This document shows, one piece after another, positions 31,782-39,176 of a DNA stretch of 52,808 nucleotides. The notes beneath the pieces were generated by a model. It ran no database searches. It was not told where the DNA came from and was given only the letters and a program-made list of their open reading frames with translations. Source of the DNA: a bacterium (GTDB lineage: Bacteria > Patescibacteriota > Minisyncoccia > Phycocordibacterales > UBA2100); the NCBI GenBank assembly GCA_030648265.1, contig JAUSHX010000003.1, forward strand, positions 1 through 52,808. Direction: 5' to 3'. The position numbers were made by a program, and so were the translations under genes. Every line of letters starts with the position of its first letter. Position 1 is the first letter of the stretch.

Positions 31782-31806
31782 ACTCCTAGTGGCTAAACCC
31801 TAGTGG

Positions 31807-33564
31807 CTAATTACTATTCAATATCACCGACAGACGGGACGTCCCCGATACATTCACGCCGGAGGTTGAGTACATCTGGTAGCCGGCCGCGGAAACAGAG
31901 ATTGAATAATTTCCGTTTGTCAGACTACCAAAGAACGTCTGCCCGCACGCGTCCGCTATTACTGTTTGGTCATATGAACCGCCCTTTGTCAGGTGCACAG
32001 TCGCTCCCGACAAAGGAGCTCCCGCACTGCTCTTTACATCAACAAGAAGCGAGTCGGTCGTATGCGGAGATACGTATAGCTGTACTGTGACGGAACTATT
32101 CGGCGCAACTACGATTGGCTGGGGCGAGCATGAGGATGTAATGTCGTATCCGGTTTCTGCGGCGACAACCATCGTATACGAATCCCATTCCAGATTCGGA
32201 ATCGCAAGCGCTCCAGAAGAATTCGCGGTCAAAGACTGGCTGTATTTATAAATGGTACCGCCCGGCCCGCTGCCGATTGTCTTCGCGCCGGTCATAGTAA
32301 ATGGAAGAGCAATCCCCTGTCCGCTCTGATACGTAAGGCCCCAATCTTGTATGGAGGGCGACGGCGCATTCGGATCAAGCGCAACAAGATATGCTTCCGG
32401 GATGAGACTCGGATAGGAAGCTGCAGGTATTGAGCTCAAATCAACAGACGTGCCGGAGGCAAACCCAGAACTATTTCCCGGAAGGACGGAATCCGGCACG
32501 AGCGCGGAGGCGGAGCCGGCAGGGTAGTACATGTGATACGTAATAGTTGTACTTGACGGACGAGTATCGTTCCAGCTAAAAATTCCCCACCGCGAAAGCG
32601 CGACCGGAGTGATGGTCTCTGCGCGCAAATCCGCCGGAGCGGTCCATGGCTGATTGCCCGCAAGGCGCGCCTGATTGCCGGAAACTTCAATGTAATAACT
32701 TGTTGATGTATTCATCTTGCTGGTATCCGTAAAGGAATCCGTCCAAGTATTTGTTGAGAGAGAATATGTGCTGACAGCCATATTGGACAGAAGGTCTATA
32801 CGGAATGTCGGACTGGTCGTTTGATTGCTGGAAACCGTAAACGGCCCGGGTGTCGGGTTCGTATTTTGCGAAGTCGCGTTGTATGTCTGGTCCGTGCTAT
32901 ATCCTGATTTTGTTACTGTCACTTGGTACCCCGTGGCAACAGGCGCGCCGACAATAGAAACTACTCCGGCAGTATTCGTGTATGTCGTTATATCTATCCC
33001 GGGGGCTGTCGTCGTATTGACGATGTGGACCTGTGCGTTTAAAACCGGCTGCGTCGACGCATTTAGAACATTGATGGTGAGCGTTCCGCATAGCGCATTG
33101 GCCGGACACGCAGTTTCCATTCCATTCGGAGGAGAAATACGCGTCACGAGAGTGATGTGGCGGATGCCGATGCGCGAGGTCCACGCCGCGTCAACTTTCG
33201 CTACCTTGTAATCCAGCGTTATTCCATTCGTATCCGAGACATCTATTCCATCATTCGGGTCATCAACATATTCCACGACAGTGCGGCGCGTGTATGAGAC
33301 GCCGTTTAAAAGAACCGTCTCTGATTGGGCAATTGTTCCGGAGGGAACTCCGCCCGAAGTCCCTACGGACGCGTACGCGAGAGAGCGTATGTATTCCATG
33401 CGTTCATTCGCGAGTGCGATGGCGCCCGCGCGCACCTTGTTGTTCGTTACCACGTCAACGCTTAGTTTAAAGACTGCCGCGATACCTAAGAAAACCACGA
33501 GCATCAAAGCCGTCCCCACGACAGTGTCTATGAGGGTAACGCCGCGCGAATAGCGATTAGCCAT
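31807..33564 (-). CDS. Prepilin-type adhesin-like protein with carboxypeptidase-regulatory-like repeats
   Basis: Starting at MANRYSRGVTLIDTVVGTALMLVVFLGIAAVF, the product has 585 residues. The prepilin motif carries Asp rather than Glu at +5. A PilV-like segment follows (LANERMEYIRSLAYASVGT). The long exterior holds several beta domains that look like carboxypeptidase-regulatory/Cna-B repeats (NVLNASTQPVLNAQVHIVNT; VDVKSSAGAPLSGATVHLTKGG). This suggests an adhesive tip protein. The first 16 codons of the longest frame come from the TAGCCACTAG repeat and match the same stretch in the 29526 gene. Confidence 0.83.
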   Translation of the reverse strand: MANRYSRGVTLIDTVVGTALMLVVFLGIAAVFKLSVDVVTNNKVRAGAIALANERMEYIRSLAYASVGTSGGVPSGTIAQSETVLLNGVSYTRRTVVEYVDDPNDGIDVSDTNGITLDYKVAKVDAAWTSRIGIRHITLVTRISPPNGMETACPANALCGTLTINVLNASTQPVLNAQVHIVNTTTAPGIDITTYTNTAGVVSIVGAPVATGYQVTVTKSGYSTDQTYNATSQNTNPTPGPFTVSSNQTTSPTFRIDLLSNMAVSTYSLSTNTWTDSFTDTSKMNTSTSYYIEVSGNQARLAGNQPWTAPADLRAETITPVALSRWGIFSWNDTRPSSTTITYHMYYPAGSASALVPDSVLPGNSSGFASGTSVDLSSIPAASYPSLIPEAYLVALDPNAPSPSIQDWGLTYQSGQGIALPFTMTGAKTIGSGPGGTIYKYSQSLTANSSGALAIPNLEWDSYTMVVAAETGYDITSSCSPQPIVVAPNSSVTVQLYVSPHTTDSLLVDVKSSAGAPLSGATVHLTKGGSYDQTVIADACGQTFFGSLTNGNYSISVSAAGYQMYSTSGVNVSGTSRLSVILNSN

Positions 33565-33644
33565 TAGGGTATAGCCACTAAAAATCCCGCCTCTTCTTTT
33601 TTCTGTATTCATATTCCTAGTGGCTAGTGGCTAACCCCTAGTCG
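33565..33644. repeat. TAGCCACTAG-type repeat cluster
   Basis: Between pilC and the prepilin gene: TTAGCCATTAGGGTATAG, CCACTAAAAATCCCGC, then CCTAGTGGCTAGTGGCTAA and CCCTAGTCGCTACCC. These are at least four degenerate units of the family. Confidence 0.65.
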
Positions 33645-34865
33645 CTACCCTATATTCGCCGACAAAGAATAAATCGGAGAAATCATTGAGACAGCGAAAA
33701 ATCCTACGCCCGCGCCGATGAAAACCATGAGAAACGGCTCTATGACCGTGGACATATCTTTGGTTTTGCGGTCAACTTCCTCCTCATAAAATAGCGCTAG
33801 CCGCTTCAGCATTTCTCCTGTCTGTCCGGTTTCTTCGCCTACCGACATCATCTCGCCCACAAATGTTGGGTACAAGTCCTCGCGTCTCGTAAAAACGGCC
33901 GCAAGCTGTTCGCCCTGTCCGACGGCAACCCTCGCATCACGAATAACTTCCTGAAAATACGAATTTTGCACGACTTCGCAAACAATGTCGAGAGACGTGA
34001 GCACGTCAACGCCGGATGAAAGAAGGGATGCAAGCGTGCGCGAGGTGCGCGCGGCATTCACCTCCCGCACCAAGAGGCCGATGAGCGGCAGATGGAGAGA
34101 TACAAAGTCGCCCGCGCGCCGTCCTAATCTCGTGTGGAGCGCAAAATACACCGCCGCAATCGTTCCGCAGATTAATCCGAGCGCGAGCACTGTGTACTCT
34201 ACCAAAAAGTTACTTATTGAAATAATGAGCTGGGTAGATGCGGGCAATGCGACTTTCATTTCGCCGAACGTCTGCGCCAACGTCGGCACAACTTCTATCA
34301 TCATGAGTATGGTGATGCCGACCATCGCAATCACAACAATAGAAGGATAGATGAGCGCCCCGCGGATTTTCTTTTTCAGGTTATACATGCGCTCCATTTG
34401 GTCGGCCACGACATTGAGCGAGGCCGGCAAATCGCCTCCCTCTTCGCCGGCGCGCACCATCGCCACGAGAAGTTTGCTGAATACACCGGGGGATTTTGCA
34501 AGCGACACGTTAAACGCATCGCCCCGGCGAACGCCGCTCGCAAGTTCATTGACGATAGCGGCCATTTTGGGATTTTTTATCTGCCGCTCCATGACAGACA
34601 ACGCGCGGGCGAGCGACAAACCGGCACCGAGCATTGCGCCCAAATTGCGGGCGAAAAGAATCTTTTCGTATTCGGTAACGCTGGAGAACTTTGCATTCCA
34701 ATAGGCAAAGCTCGAGATGCCACGCTTCTGCTCATCTTTAATAGAAATTATGTGCGCTCCTTCGCGGCGGATTATTTCGTAGAGCTCAAAGCGGTCTTGA
34801 GCTTCTGCCACTCCTTTATAAATTTCCCCGTCATTCTTCTCTGCTGTGTAGGTGAATCGGGACAT
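33645..34865 (-). CDS. pilC: Type IV pilus inner-membrane platform protein PilC
   Basis: This 406-residue GspF/PilC family protein starts at MSRFTYTAEKNDGEIYKGVAEAQ. A frame up to 34982 adds a repeat-derived 39 residues and is rejected. Two T2SSF domains are seen. The first (LFARNLGAMLGAGLSLARALSVME, then GEEGGDLPASLNVVADQME) ends with a membrane helix (GALIYPSIVVIAMVGITILMMIEVVP). The second mirrors it (ASLLSSGVDVLTSLDIVCEVV, GEETGQTGEMLKRLALFYEEEVD). It couples the PilB ATPase to pilin assembly. It is separated from pilB by the S23 cassette. Confidence 0.93.
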   Translation of the reverse strand: MSRFTYTAEKNDGEIYKGVAEAQDRFELYEIIRREGAHIISIKDEQKRGISSFAYWNAKFSSVTEYEKILFARNLGAMLGAGLSLARALSVMERQIKNPKMAAIVNELASGVRRGDAFNVSLAKSPGVFSKLLVAMVRAGEEGGDLPASLNVVADQMERMYNLKKKIRGALIYPSIVVIAMVGITILMMIEVVPTLAQTFGEMKVALPASTQLIISISNFLVEYTVLALGLICGTIAAVYFALHTRLGRRAGDFVSLHLPLIGLLVREVNAARTSRTLASLLSSGVDVLTSLDIVCEVVQNSYFQEVIRDARVAVGQGEQLAAVFTRREDLYPTFVGEMMSVGEETGQTGEMLKRLALFYEEEVDRKTKDMSTVIEPFLMVFIGAGVGFFAVSMISPIYSLSANIG

Positions 34866-34878
34866 GTTAACAGTATAT

Positions 34879-35321
34879 GGTATATCGTATTTAGTATCTG
34901 GTATAAAACTGAAAACCGGGGGATTAAATGCGATCCGATGCGGAGCGCAAGAGGCCCGTAAGAAGTTTTCCTGCGCGTTCAATCTGCGTCCGCAACGCTT
35001 GTAATGATTCCTTCGTCACGAAGGTAAGTTCATGGGCAATCAACATATGACTCTCAAGCTCCGAAAGTGAAGCGAGGGCCGTTTGGTAAAATCCTCGCTT
35101 ATCTTTACTGGTGCGGCGAGCAAATCCTTCTGCGATGTTAGCTGAAACAGAAACAGCCGCGCGACGCGTCTGACTCGTTAAGCCAAATTGTTCCTCCGCA
35201 GGAAATGACGAGGTGGCCTTGTATGTCAGAACTGCAAGCAATTTTGCCTCTTGCCATGCGTGCAAGTCTGTAAAATGTCGGATTTTGACGTTGTTGTTTT
35301 CCATACAAAATACGATATACC
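34879..35321. repeat. 14-bp inverted repeats flanking the S23 gene
   Basis: GGTATATCGTATTT at 34879-34892 and its exact complement at 35308-35321 bracket the S23 gene, within longer AT-rich similar sequence. The arrangement suggests a small mobile cassette. Confidence 0.65.
34924..35304 (-). CDS. Four-helix bundle protein of the 23S rRNA intervening-sequence (S23) family
   Basis: This 126-residue protein matches S23-family proteins: HFTDLHAWQEAKLLAVLTYKAT, FGLTSQTRRAAVSVSANIAEGFARRTSKDKRGFYQTALASLSELESHMLIAHEL. These proteins were first met as ORFs in intervening sequences of 23S rRNA genes and are related to Avd of diversity-generating retroelements. Their function is not firmly established. 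Here it lies alone between pilB and pilC, flanked by 14-bp inverted repeats. No reverse transcriptase or rRNA gene is in the window, so it is likely a passenger cassette in the pilus operon. Confidence 0.9.
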   Translation of the reverse strand: MENNNVKIRHFTDLHAWQEAKLLAVLTYKATSSFPAEEQFGLTSQTRRAAVSVSANIAEGFARRTSKDKRGFYQTALASLSELESHMLIAHELTFVTKESLQALRTQIERAGKLLTGLLRSASDRI

Positions 35322-35334
35322 AAATACAAAATAC

Positions 35335-37083
35335 CTATTCCGTAACCACGCGAAGTACTTCCTCTATTGTCGTGATACCTTGCGCCGCTTTAAATATTCC
35401 GTCTTCGCTCATGGTGAGCATGCCCTCCGAGCGCGCCTGTTTTTCAATTGCGGAACCTGCGTCAGCCTTCATCATCAATTCCTTAATCGTGGCGGTGACC
35501 GGAAGCACCTCGTGGATTCCAATGCGCCCGGCATAGCCGGAAGGGCAGAGGGCGGTTTCTTTAGGGTGAGAGAATTGCACGCTCTTCCATGTCGCGTCTT
35601 TCGGGAAAATTTTATCTTCCTTAAGCGCCCGCAGAACAGCGCCGACATCAACCTCCTTCTCAAGCTGCGCCTGTTCATCGCGCGTGAGGTTGTGTTTCTC
35701 GCGCTCCGGGCAAAGCTTGCGCACCAATCGCTGTCCGATAATTACGCGCAGGGTTGAAACAAGAAGGAACGGCTCTACCCCCATGTCTAAAAGGCGCGGT
35801 ATGGCACCCGCCGCGGAATTCGTGTGCAGAGTTGAGAGCACGAGGTGGCCGGTGAGCGCGGCATTAATCGCCAGAGATGCGGTTTCTTTATCGCGGATTT
35901 CGCCGACCATGATTATGTCCGGGTCCTGTCGCACGAGGCTACGCAAACCGTTTGCAAAAGAGAACCCGATTTCGGGACGAACCTGCGTCTGGTTGATGCG
36001 CGTCATCTGATATTCAATCGGGTCCTCTATCGTTGAGATATTCACGTCGGGAGAGTTAACGAGGTCCAAGAGCGTGTACAGCGTCGTGGACTTCCCCGCC
36101 CCGGTCGGCCCAGTGGCCAAAATCATTCCTGTCGTACCGCGCATCGCTTCGTGCATGCGCTCCAATGCGATACCATGAAAACCGACGGCCTCAAGCGTGA
36201 ATCCGGAAATATTGTCGCGCAAAAGGCGCATTACGATTTTCTCTCCGAAGTAAGTCGGCAAAACGGAAACGCGGAAAGATATTTTCTCGCCGCCGGATTC
36301 CGCTCCGAAGCGGCCGTCCTGCGGGAGCCGGTGTTCGTCAAGGCGCATATTGGCAAGCACCTTCACGCGCGCGGTAATCGCATTCGCGGCGTGTTTCGGA
36401 AGCTCCATCGCATCATGCAAAATACCGTCTATGCGGTAGCGTATGAGGAGCGATTCCTCCATGGGCTCTATGTGGATGTCGGAGGCGCCCTGCGCATTTG
36501 CGTGCCGGATGAGCGTGTCCACAATTCGGACAGCCGGCACTCCCTCGGCGACCTGGCGCAGGTCTTCCTCCTCCCCCTCCTTCCCTCTCGGCGCGGATTT
36601 GAGAAGCGCCGCGGTTTCGCGCTCAATAACATCGCCCAAATTATCCTTGAGCGACTGCTGATATTCCTTGAGGGCGTACTTTATCGATGCCACGTCGGTA
36701 AGCCGGGACAAAATCTTGAGATGCGTTTTCTTTTTAATGAAATCAATCGCCGCCAAATCGTCGGTGTCCAACATCGCAACCTCAAGTTCATCGCCGCGGC
36801 GGTTATACGCAACGATATTGTTGCGCCGTGCGACCGGCTCCGGAATAAGCGAGAGGGTCTCAAAGGGAATTTTTGTTCCGGAGAGCGAAACAAACGGAAT
36901 TCCAAGAATGTACGCATACGTCCTGCGAAGTTCATCTTCGCCTATGGCGCTCTTTGCGACGAGAATTTCACCGATTGACCGCCCCGATTCTTTTGCCTCT
37001 CGTTCCGCAACATCAAAATCTTTCTGCGAGACAAGACCCGCGTCCGCGAGAAACGATTTTAAATGTGTGTCGCTGATATACAT
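35335..37083 (-). CDS. pilB: Type IV pilus assembly ATPase PilB
   Basis: This 582-residue protein has an N-terminal MshEN domain (residues about 10-150, SLIPEPVARRNNIVAY and related) and then the GspE/PilB ATPase: Walker A ATGPTGAGKSTTLYTLLD, Asp box TIEDPIEY, Walker B DPDIIMVGEIRDKETA and the His box VLSTLHTNSA. The zinc-binding four-cysteine loop of many PilB proteins is reduced to one Cys on each side (KLCPER, ALCPSGY). It powers pilus extension. The start follows the leader that resembles that of sod. pilC lies downstream after the S23 cassette. Confidence 0.95.
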   Translation of the reverse strand: MYISDTHLKSFLADAGLVSQKDFDVAEREAKESGRSIGEILVAKSAIGEDELRRTYAYILGIPFVSLSGTKIPFETLSLIPEPVARRNNIVAYNRRGDELEVAMLDTDDLAAIDFIKKKTHLKILSRLTDVASIKYALKEYQQSLKDNLGDVIERETAALLKSAPRGKEGEEEDLRQVAEGVPAVRIVDTLIRHANAQGASDIHIEPMEESLLIRYRIDGILHDAMELPKHAANAITARVKVLANMRLDEHRLPQDGRFGAESGGEKISFRVSVLPTYFGEKIVMRLLRDNISGFTLEAVGFHGIALERMHEAMRGTTGMILATGPTGAGKSTTLYTLLDLVNSPDVNISTIEDPIEYQMTRINQTQVRPEIGFSFANGLRSLVRQDPDIIMVGEIRDKETASLAINAALTGHLVLSTLHTNSAAGAIPRLLDMGVEPFLLVSTLRVIIGQRLVRKLCPEREKHNLTRDEQAQLEKEVDVGAVLRALKEDKIFPKDATWKSVQFSHPKETALCPSGYAGRIGIHEVLPVTATIKELMMKADAGSAIEKQARSEGMLTMSEDGIFKAAQGITTIEEVLRVVTE

Positions 37084-37215
37084 GTTAGAGATTCTTACGA
37101 GCCTGCGAGTTAGAAGCTCTTACACCCTGTTAAACGCGGCCTCGGGGCCGCACCGCCTTTGGCGGGTTTAACAGGGTCTGAAAAATATAATCGCATATGC
37201 TCATTATTTTTCTAG
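37084..37215 (-). promoter_or_regulatory. pilB leader: uORF and three-way-junction hairpin
   Basis: The minus strand reads TAGAAAAATAATGAGC, then the uORF, with outer arms ACCCTGTTAAAC (37166-37177 and 37124-37135). Two inner hairpins, CCGCC/GGCGG and GCGGCC/GGCCGC, are one base apart. Next come the direct repeats GTAAGAGCTTCTAAC and GTAAGAATCTCTAAC, the second touching the ATG. Outer stem, uORF ends and 3' box match the sod leader, while the inner stems differ but stay paired. Confidence 0.8.
37110..37196 (-). CDS. Upstream ORF of pilB (28 aa)
   Basis: The product starts MRLYFSDPVKP and ends RLTGCKSF. It runs through both arms of the junction hairpin and stops 26 bases before pilB. The ends match the sod uORF (INPVKS and DLTGCKSF). 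There is no strong ribosome site of its own, unlike the sod uORF. Confidence 0.45.
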   Translation of the reverse strand: MRLYFSDPVKPAKGGAAPRPRLTGCKSF

Positions 37216-37473
37216 ACACCCTGTTAAATACGATTTGAGGCGACTGCGTAAAAACATTTTGCCGTGATACGTCTTCAGATAAGACTCACGGTGTCGGGCA
37301 TCCTTGCGGTCTCGACATGCTTCATAATACACGAGTTCTAGCGGGCGCCGGTCTTTCGTTGACGATACACGACCGTGGCAATGTTCCTCAAATCGTCCTT
37401 TCAAATCATCGGCACTTCCAGTGTAAAACTTGTTATCTTTGCCCGACAACAAGACATACGTATAAAAATACAT
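37204..37473 (-). CDS. GIY-YIG nuclease-domain protein
   Basis: This 89-residue protein consists only of a GIY-YIG domain: YFYTYVLLSGKDNKFYTGSADDLKGRFEEHCHG (with Y-x-YVL and FYTGS in the GIY and YIG places), the catalytic Arg, and RPLELVYYEACRDRKDARHRESYLKTYHGK with the Glu. It belongs to the UvrC-like/YhbQ-type short group common in CPR genomes. Its last eight codons (YLTGCLEK) are read from the right arm of the CCCTGTTAAA repeat. A half-copy of the sod/pilB leader, including a TATAAT box, lies upstream at 37486-37548. The gene thus sits in the loop of that repeat, possibly as a mobile insertion. Confidence 0.88.
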   Translation of the reverse strand: MYFYTYVLLSGKDNKFYTGSADDLKGRFEEHCHGRVSSTKDRRPLELVYYEACRDRKDARHRESYLKTYHGKMFLRSRLKSYLTGCLEK

Positions 37474-37501
37474 AGGTGGATTTGAAAGGATTTAACAGGG
37501 T
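37218..37501. repeat. 12-bp inverted repeat enclosing the GIY-YIG gene
   Basis: ACCCTGTTAAAT at 37218-37229 and its complement at 37490-37501. Beyond the right arm, 37502-37548 is nearly identical to the left half of the sod leader (19695-19743). Confidence 0.85.
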
Positions 37502-37585
37502 TAATAAAAATATAGTCGCTACGCTCCTTATTTTTCTAAATTATAGCAGGAAAAACCGATGCAAAGTCGCATAAGCAACTTTTTC

Positions 37586-37651
37586 TTGACATAGTTTTTT
37601 TATCGTATATACTCGCCTTATAAGTTCCGGCACCAGCCGGACGCTTTTTTT
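37586..37651 (+). promoter_or_regulatory. nusA promoter followed at once by a terminator-like attenuator
   Basis: TTGACA (37586-37591), 16-bp spacer, TATACT (37608-37613). The expected start is near 37620, and a GC-rich hairpin (TCCGGC/GCCGGA, 37626-37641) with a run of seven T ends at 37651. Most transcripts would stop after about 30 nt unless antitermination occurs. NusA itself modulates such hairpins. Confidence 0.65.
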
Positions 37652-37779
37652 AGAAAAATAACAAATGGAACGAAGTGTAATGCGTATATTTTTCTTAATC
37701 CAGCACCTTCGTTTCTCAATGAAACAAAGGTGCTGGGTGTAAGATATTCTAATTCGCTTCGCTCATAACAATATCTAAC
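37652..37779 (+). promoter_or_regulatory. nusA leader with hairpin and uORF
   Basis: AGAAAAATAACAAATGGAAC, then a 20-codon frame from 37680, with a hairpin CCAGCACCTT...AAGGTGCTGG (37700-37736). GGGTGTAAGATATTCTAATTCG, then GCTCATAAC and AATATCTAAC, end at the ATG. The order of boxes is that of the sod and pilB leaders, and the hairpin tip matches fusA. Confidence 0.7.
37680..37742 (+). CDS. Putative upstream ORF of nusA (20 aa)
   Basis: MRIFFLIQHLRFSMKQRCWV, stop at 37740-37742. Five codons upstream in frame there is another ATG. The conserved LTGCKSF end of the sod and pilB uORFs is present only in another frame (GAGCKIF), so this copy is degenerate or shifted. Confidence 0.3.
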   Translation: MRIFFLIQHLRFSMKQRCWV

Positions 37780-39003
37780 ATGGCTCTCCTTGACCTTAAA
37801 ACCCTAAACTCCGCCCTTGAGGAACTCCAGCAAGAGCGCGGCATTTCGCGCGAGTCTGTGATTGAGGCTCTCGGCACGGCACTCGCAGCCGCATACCGCC
37901 GCGAATACGGCAAACGCGGGCAAATTATCCGCGCGACATTCAATCCGGAAACAGGCGATATGGAATTCCGCCAGGCGAAAATCGTCGTGGACAAAACTCT
38001 CGTCCGGACGGAAGACGAAGAGGAGGCAGTGGGTGACGTGTCCTCCGAAGCCTTGGCGAAGGAGGACCATCGCTCGCGCTTCAACCCGGAACAGCACATC
38101 ATGCTTGAGGACGCGCGCCGCATAAAGAAAGACGCGCAGATTGACGAGGAAATTTCCTTTCCTCTCCAGGCACGCGAAGATTTCGGCAGAATCGCCGCAC
38201 AGGCGGCGAAACAGGTCATCATGCAAAAGGTCCGCGAGGCGGAGCGCGCGAGCATCATCGCCGAATACGGCGAGCGCGAAGGAGAGATTGTGACGGGCCA
38301 CGTCCAGCGCTTTGAGCGCGGCAACCTCTACATTGACCTAGGACGCGCGACGGCAATCCTCCCCTACGAAGAACAGATTCCCGGCGAGCGGTATCGCCAG
38401 GGCGAACGCGTGCGTGCGCTCTTGCTCCATGTTGATGAGGGCGTGCGCGGCACGTTCATCCGCCTCTCGCGCTCGCACCCTCGCTTTTTAGTTAAACTTT
38501 TTGAAACCGAAGTACCGGAAATGGCTTCCGGAGTTGTTGAGGTGAAAGGTATCGTGCGCGAGCCCGGCAGCCGCGCGAAAATCGCAGTATTTTCAAACGA
38601 CGACCACGTTGACCCTGTTGGAGCGCTCGTCGGACAGCGGGGCGTGCGCGTTGCCGTCGTAACATCGGAATTGGGCGGTGAGAAAATAGATGTTGTTGAG
38701 TGGTCGGAAAAACCTTCCGAGTACGTTCAGGAATCATTGAAGCCGGCGCAGGTGTTGGAAATAGAACTGTTTGAAGACGAGGCGCGCGCGGTAGTGAAGG
38801 TCGCCGAAGACCAACAGTCGCTCGCCATAGGCCGCGGCGGGCAAAATGTTCGTCTTGCCGCGCGCTTGACCGGATGGAAAATAGACATCCGCTCGGCGGG
38901 AGGCGATGCCGCAGAAGCAGAGAAAACGGCGGACGCAGAAAAAGCCGTTCCAGAAACAACAGAGGAAAAGCCGGCGGAACCTGCTAAGGAAGTTCAGGCC
39001 TAA
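37780..39003 (+). CDS. nusA: Transcription termination/antitermination protein NusA
   Basis: This 407-residue NusA has an RNA-polymerase-binding N-domain (residues 1-150, with a palindromic insertion around 87-97, VSSEALAKED). An S1 domain follows (GEIVTGHVQRFERGNLYIDLGRATAILPYEEQIPGE), then two KH domains (IRLSRSHPRFLVKLFETEVPE; DDHVDPVGALVGQRGVRVAVVTSELGGEKIDVVEW; AIGRGGQNVRLAARLTGWKIDI). It ends with an acidic tail without the AR repeats of E. coli. It is a single gene with an attenuated promoter. NusA acts with NusE (S10, rpsJ, also here) in rRNA antitermination. Confidence 0.95.
   Translation: MALLDLKTLNSALEELQQERGISRESVIEALGTALAAAYRREYGKRGQIIRATFNPETGDMEFRQAKIVVDKTLVRTEDEEEAVGDVSSEALAKEDHRSRFNPEQHIMLEDARRIKKDAQIDEEISFPLQAREDFGRIAAQAAKQVIMQKVREAERASIIAEYGEREGEIVTGHVQRFERGNLYIDLGRATAILPYEEQIPGERYRQGERVRALLLHVDEGVRGTFIRLSRSHPRFLVKLFETEVPEMASGVVEVKGIVREPGSRAKIAVFSNDDHVDPVGALVGQRGVRVAVVTSELGGEKIDVVEWSEKPSEYVQESLKPAQVLEIELFEDEARAVVKVAEDQQSLAIGRGGQNVRLAARLTGWKIDIRSAGGDAAEAEKTADAEKAVPETTEEKPAEPAKEVQA
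38040..38067. repeat. In-frame palindrome inside nusA
   Basis: GTCCTCCGAAGCC with its complement GGCGAAGGAGGAC (one A/T mismatch around the centre). It encodes SSEALAKED between the N-domain strands, a stretch not expected in NusA. Confidence 0.6.
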
Positions 39004-39038
39004 CTATACGCGAGTTCACAAACGCTATCCTACACACA

Positions 39039-39074
39039 TACACACAACTCGGACGGCCGTCCGAGTTGTGTGTA
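39039..39074. terminator. Perfect 36-bp palindrome after nusA
   Basis: 18-bp arms without a loop (39039-39056, 39057-39074), 36 bp after the nusA stop. No T-run follows, so it may act in cruciform form or as an mRNA end stabiliser. Confidence 0.6.
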
Positions 39075-39127
39075 TGGCCAAGAAAAAGAAAAAGTCACCG
39101 AATAATGAAAACGGTGGATGGGCGGTT

Positions 39128-39163
39128 AACAAAAATGGCTCGCGAATGCGAGCCATTTTTGTT
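39128..39163. terminator. Bidirectional terminator between nusA and hppA
   Basis: 16-bp perfect stem (39128-39143 with 39148-39163, loop GAAT), with A/T-rich ends on both strands. The two genes converge here. Confidence 0.85.
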
Positions 39164-39176
39164 ATGGCACTGCGTC

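Noticed and set aside
34983-35330. Diversity-generating retroelement, suggested by the Avd-like S23 protein
   Set aside because: No reverse transcriptase, template repeat or variable repeat was found in the window.
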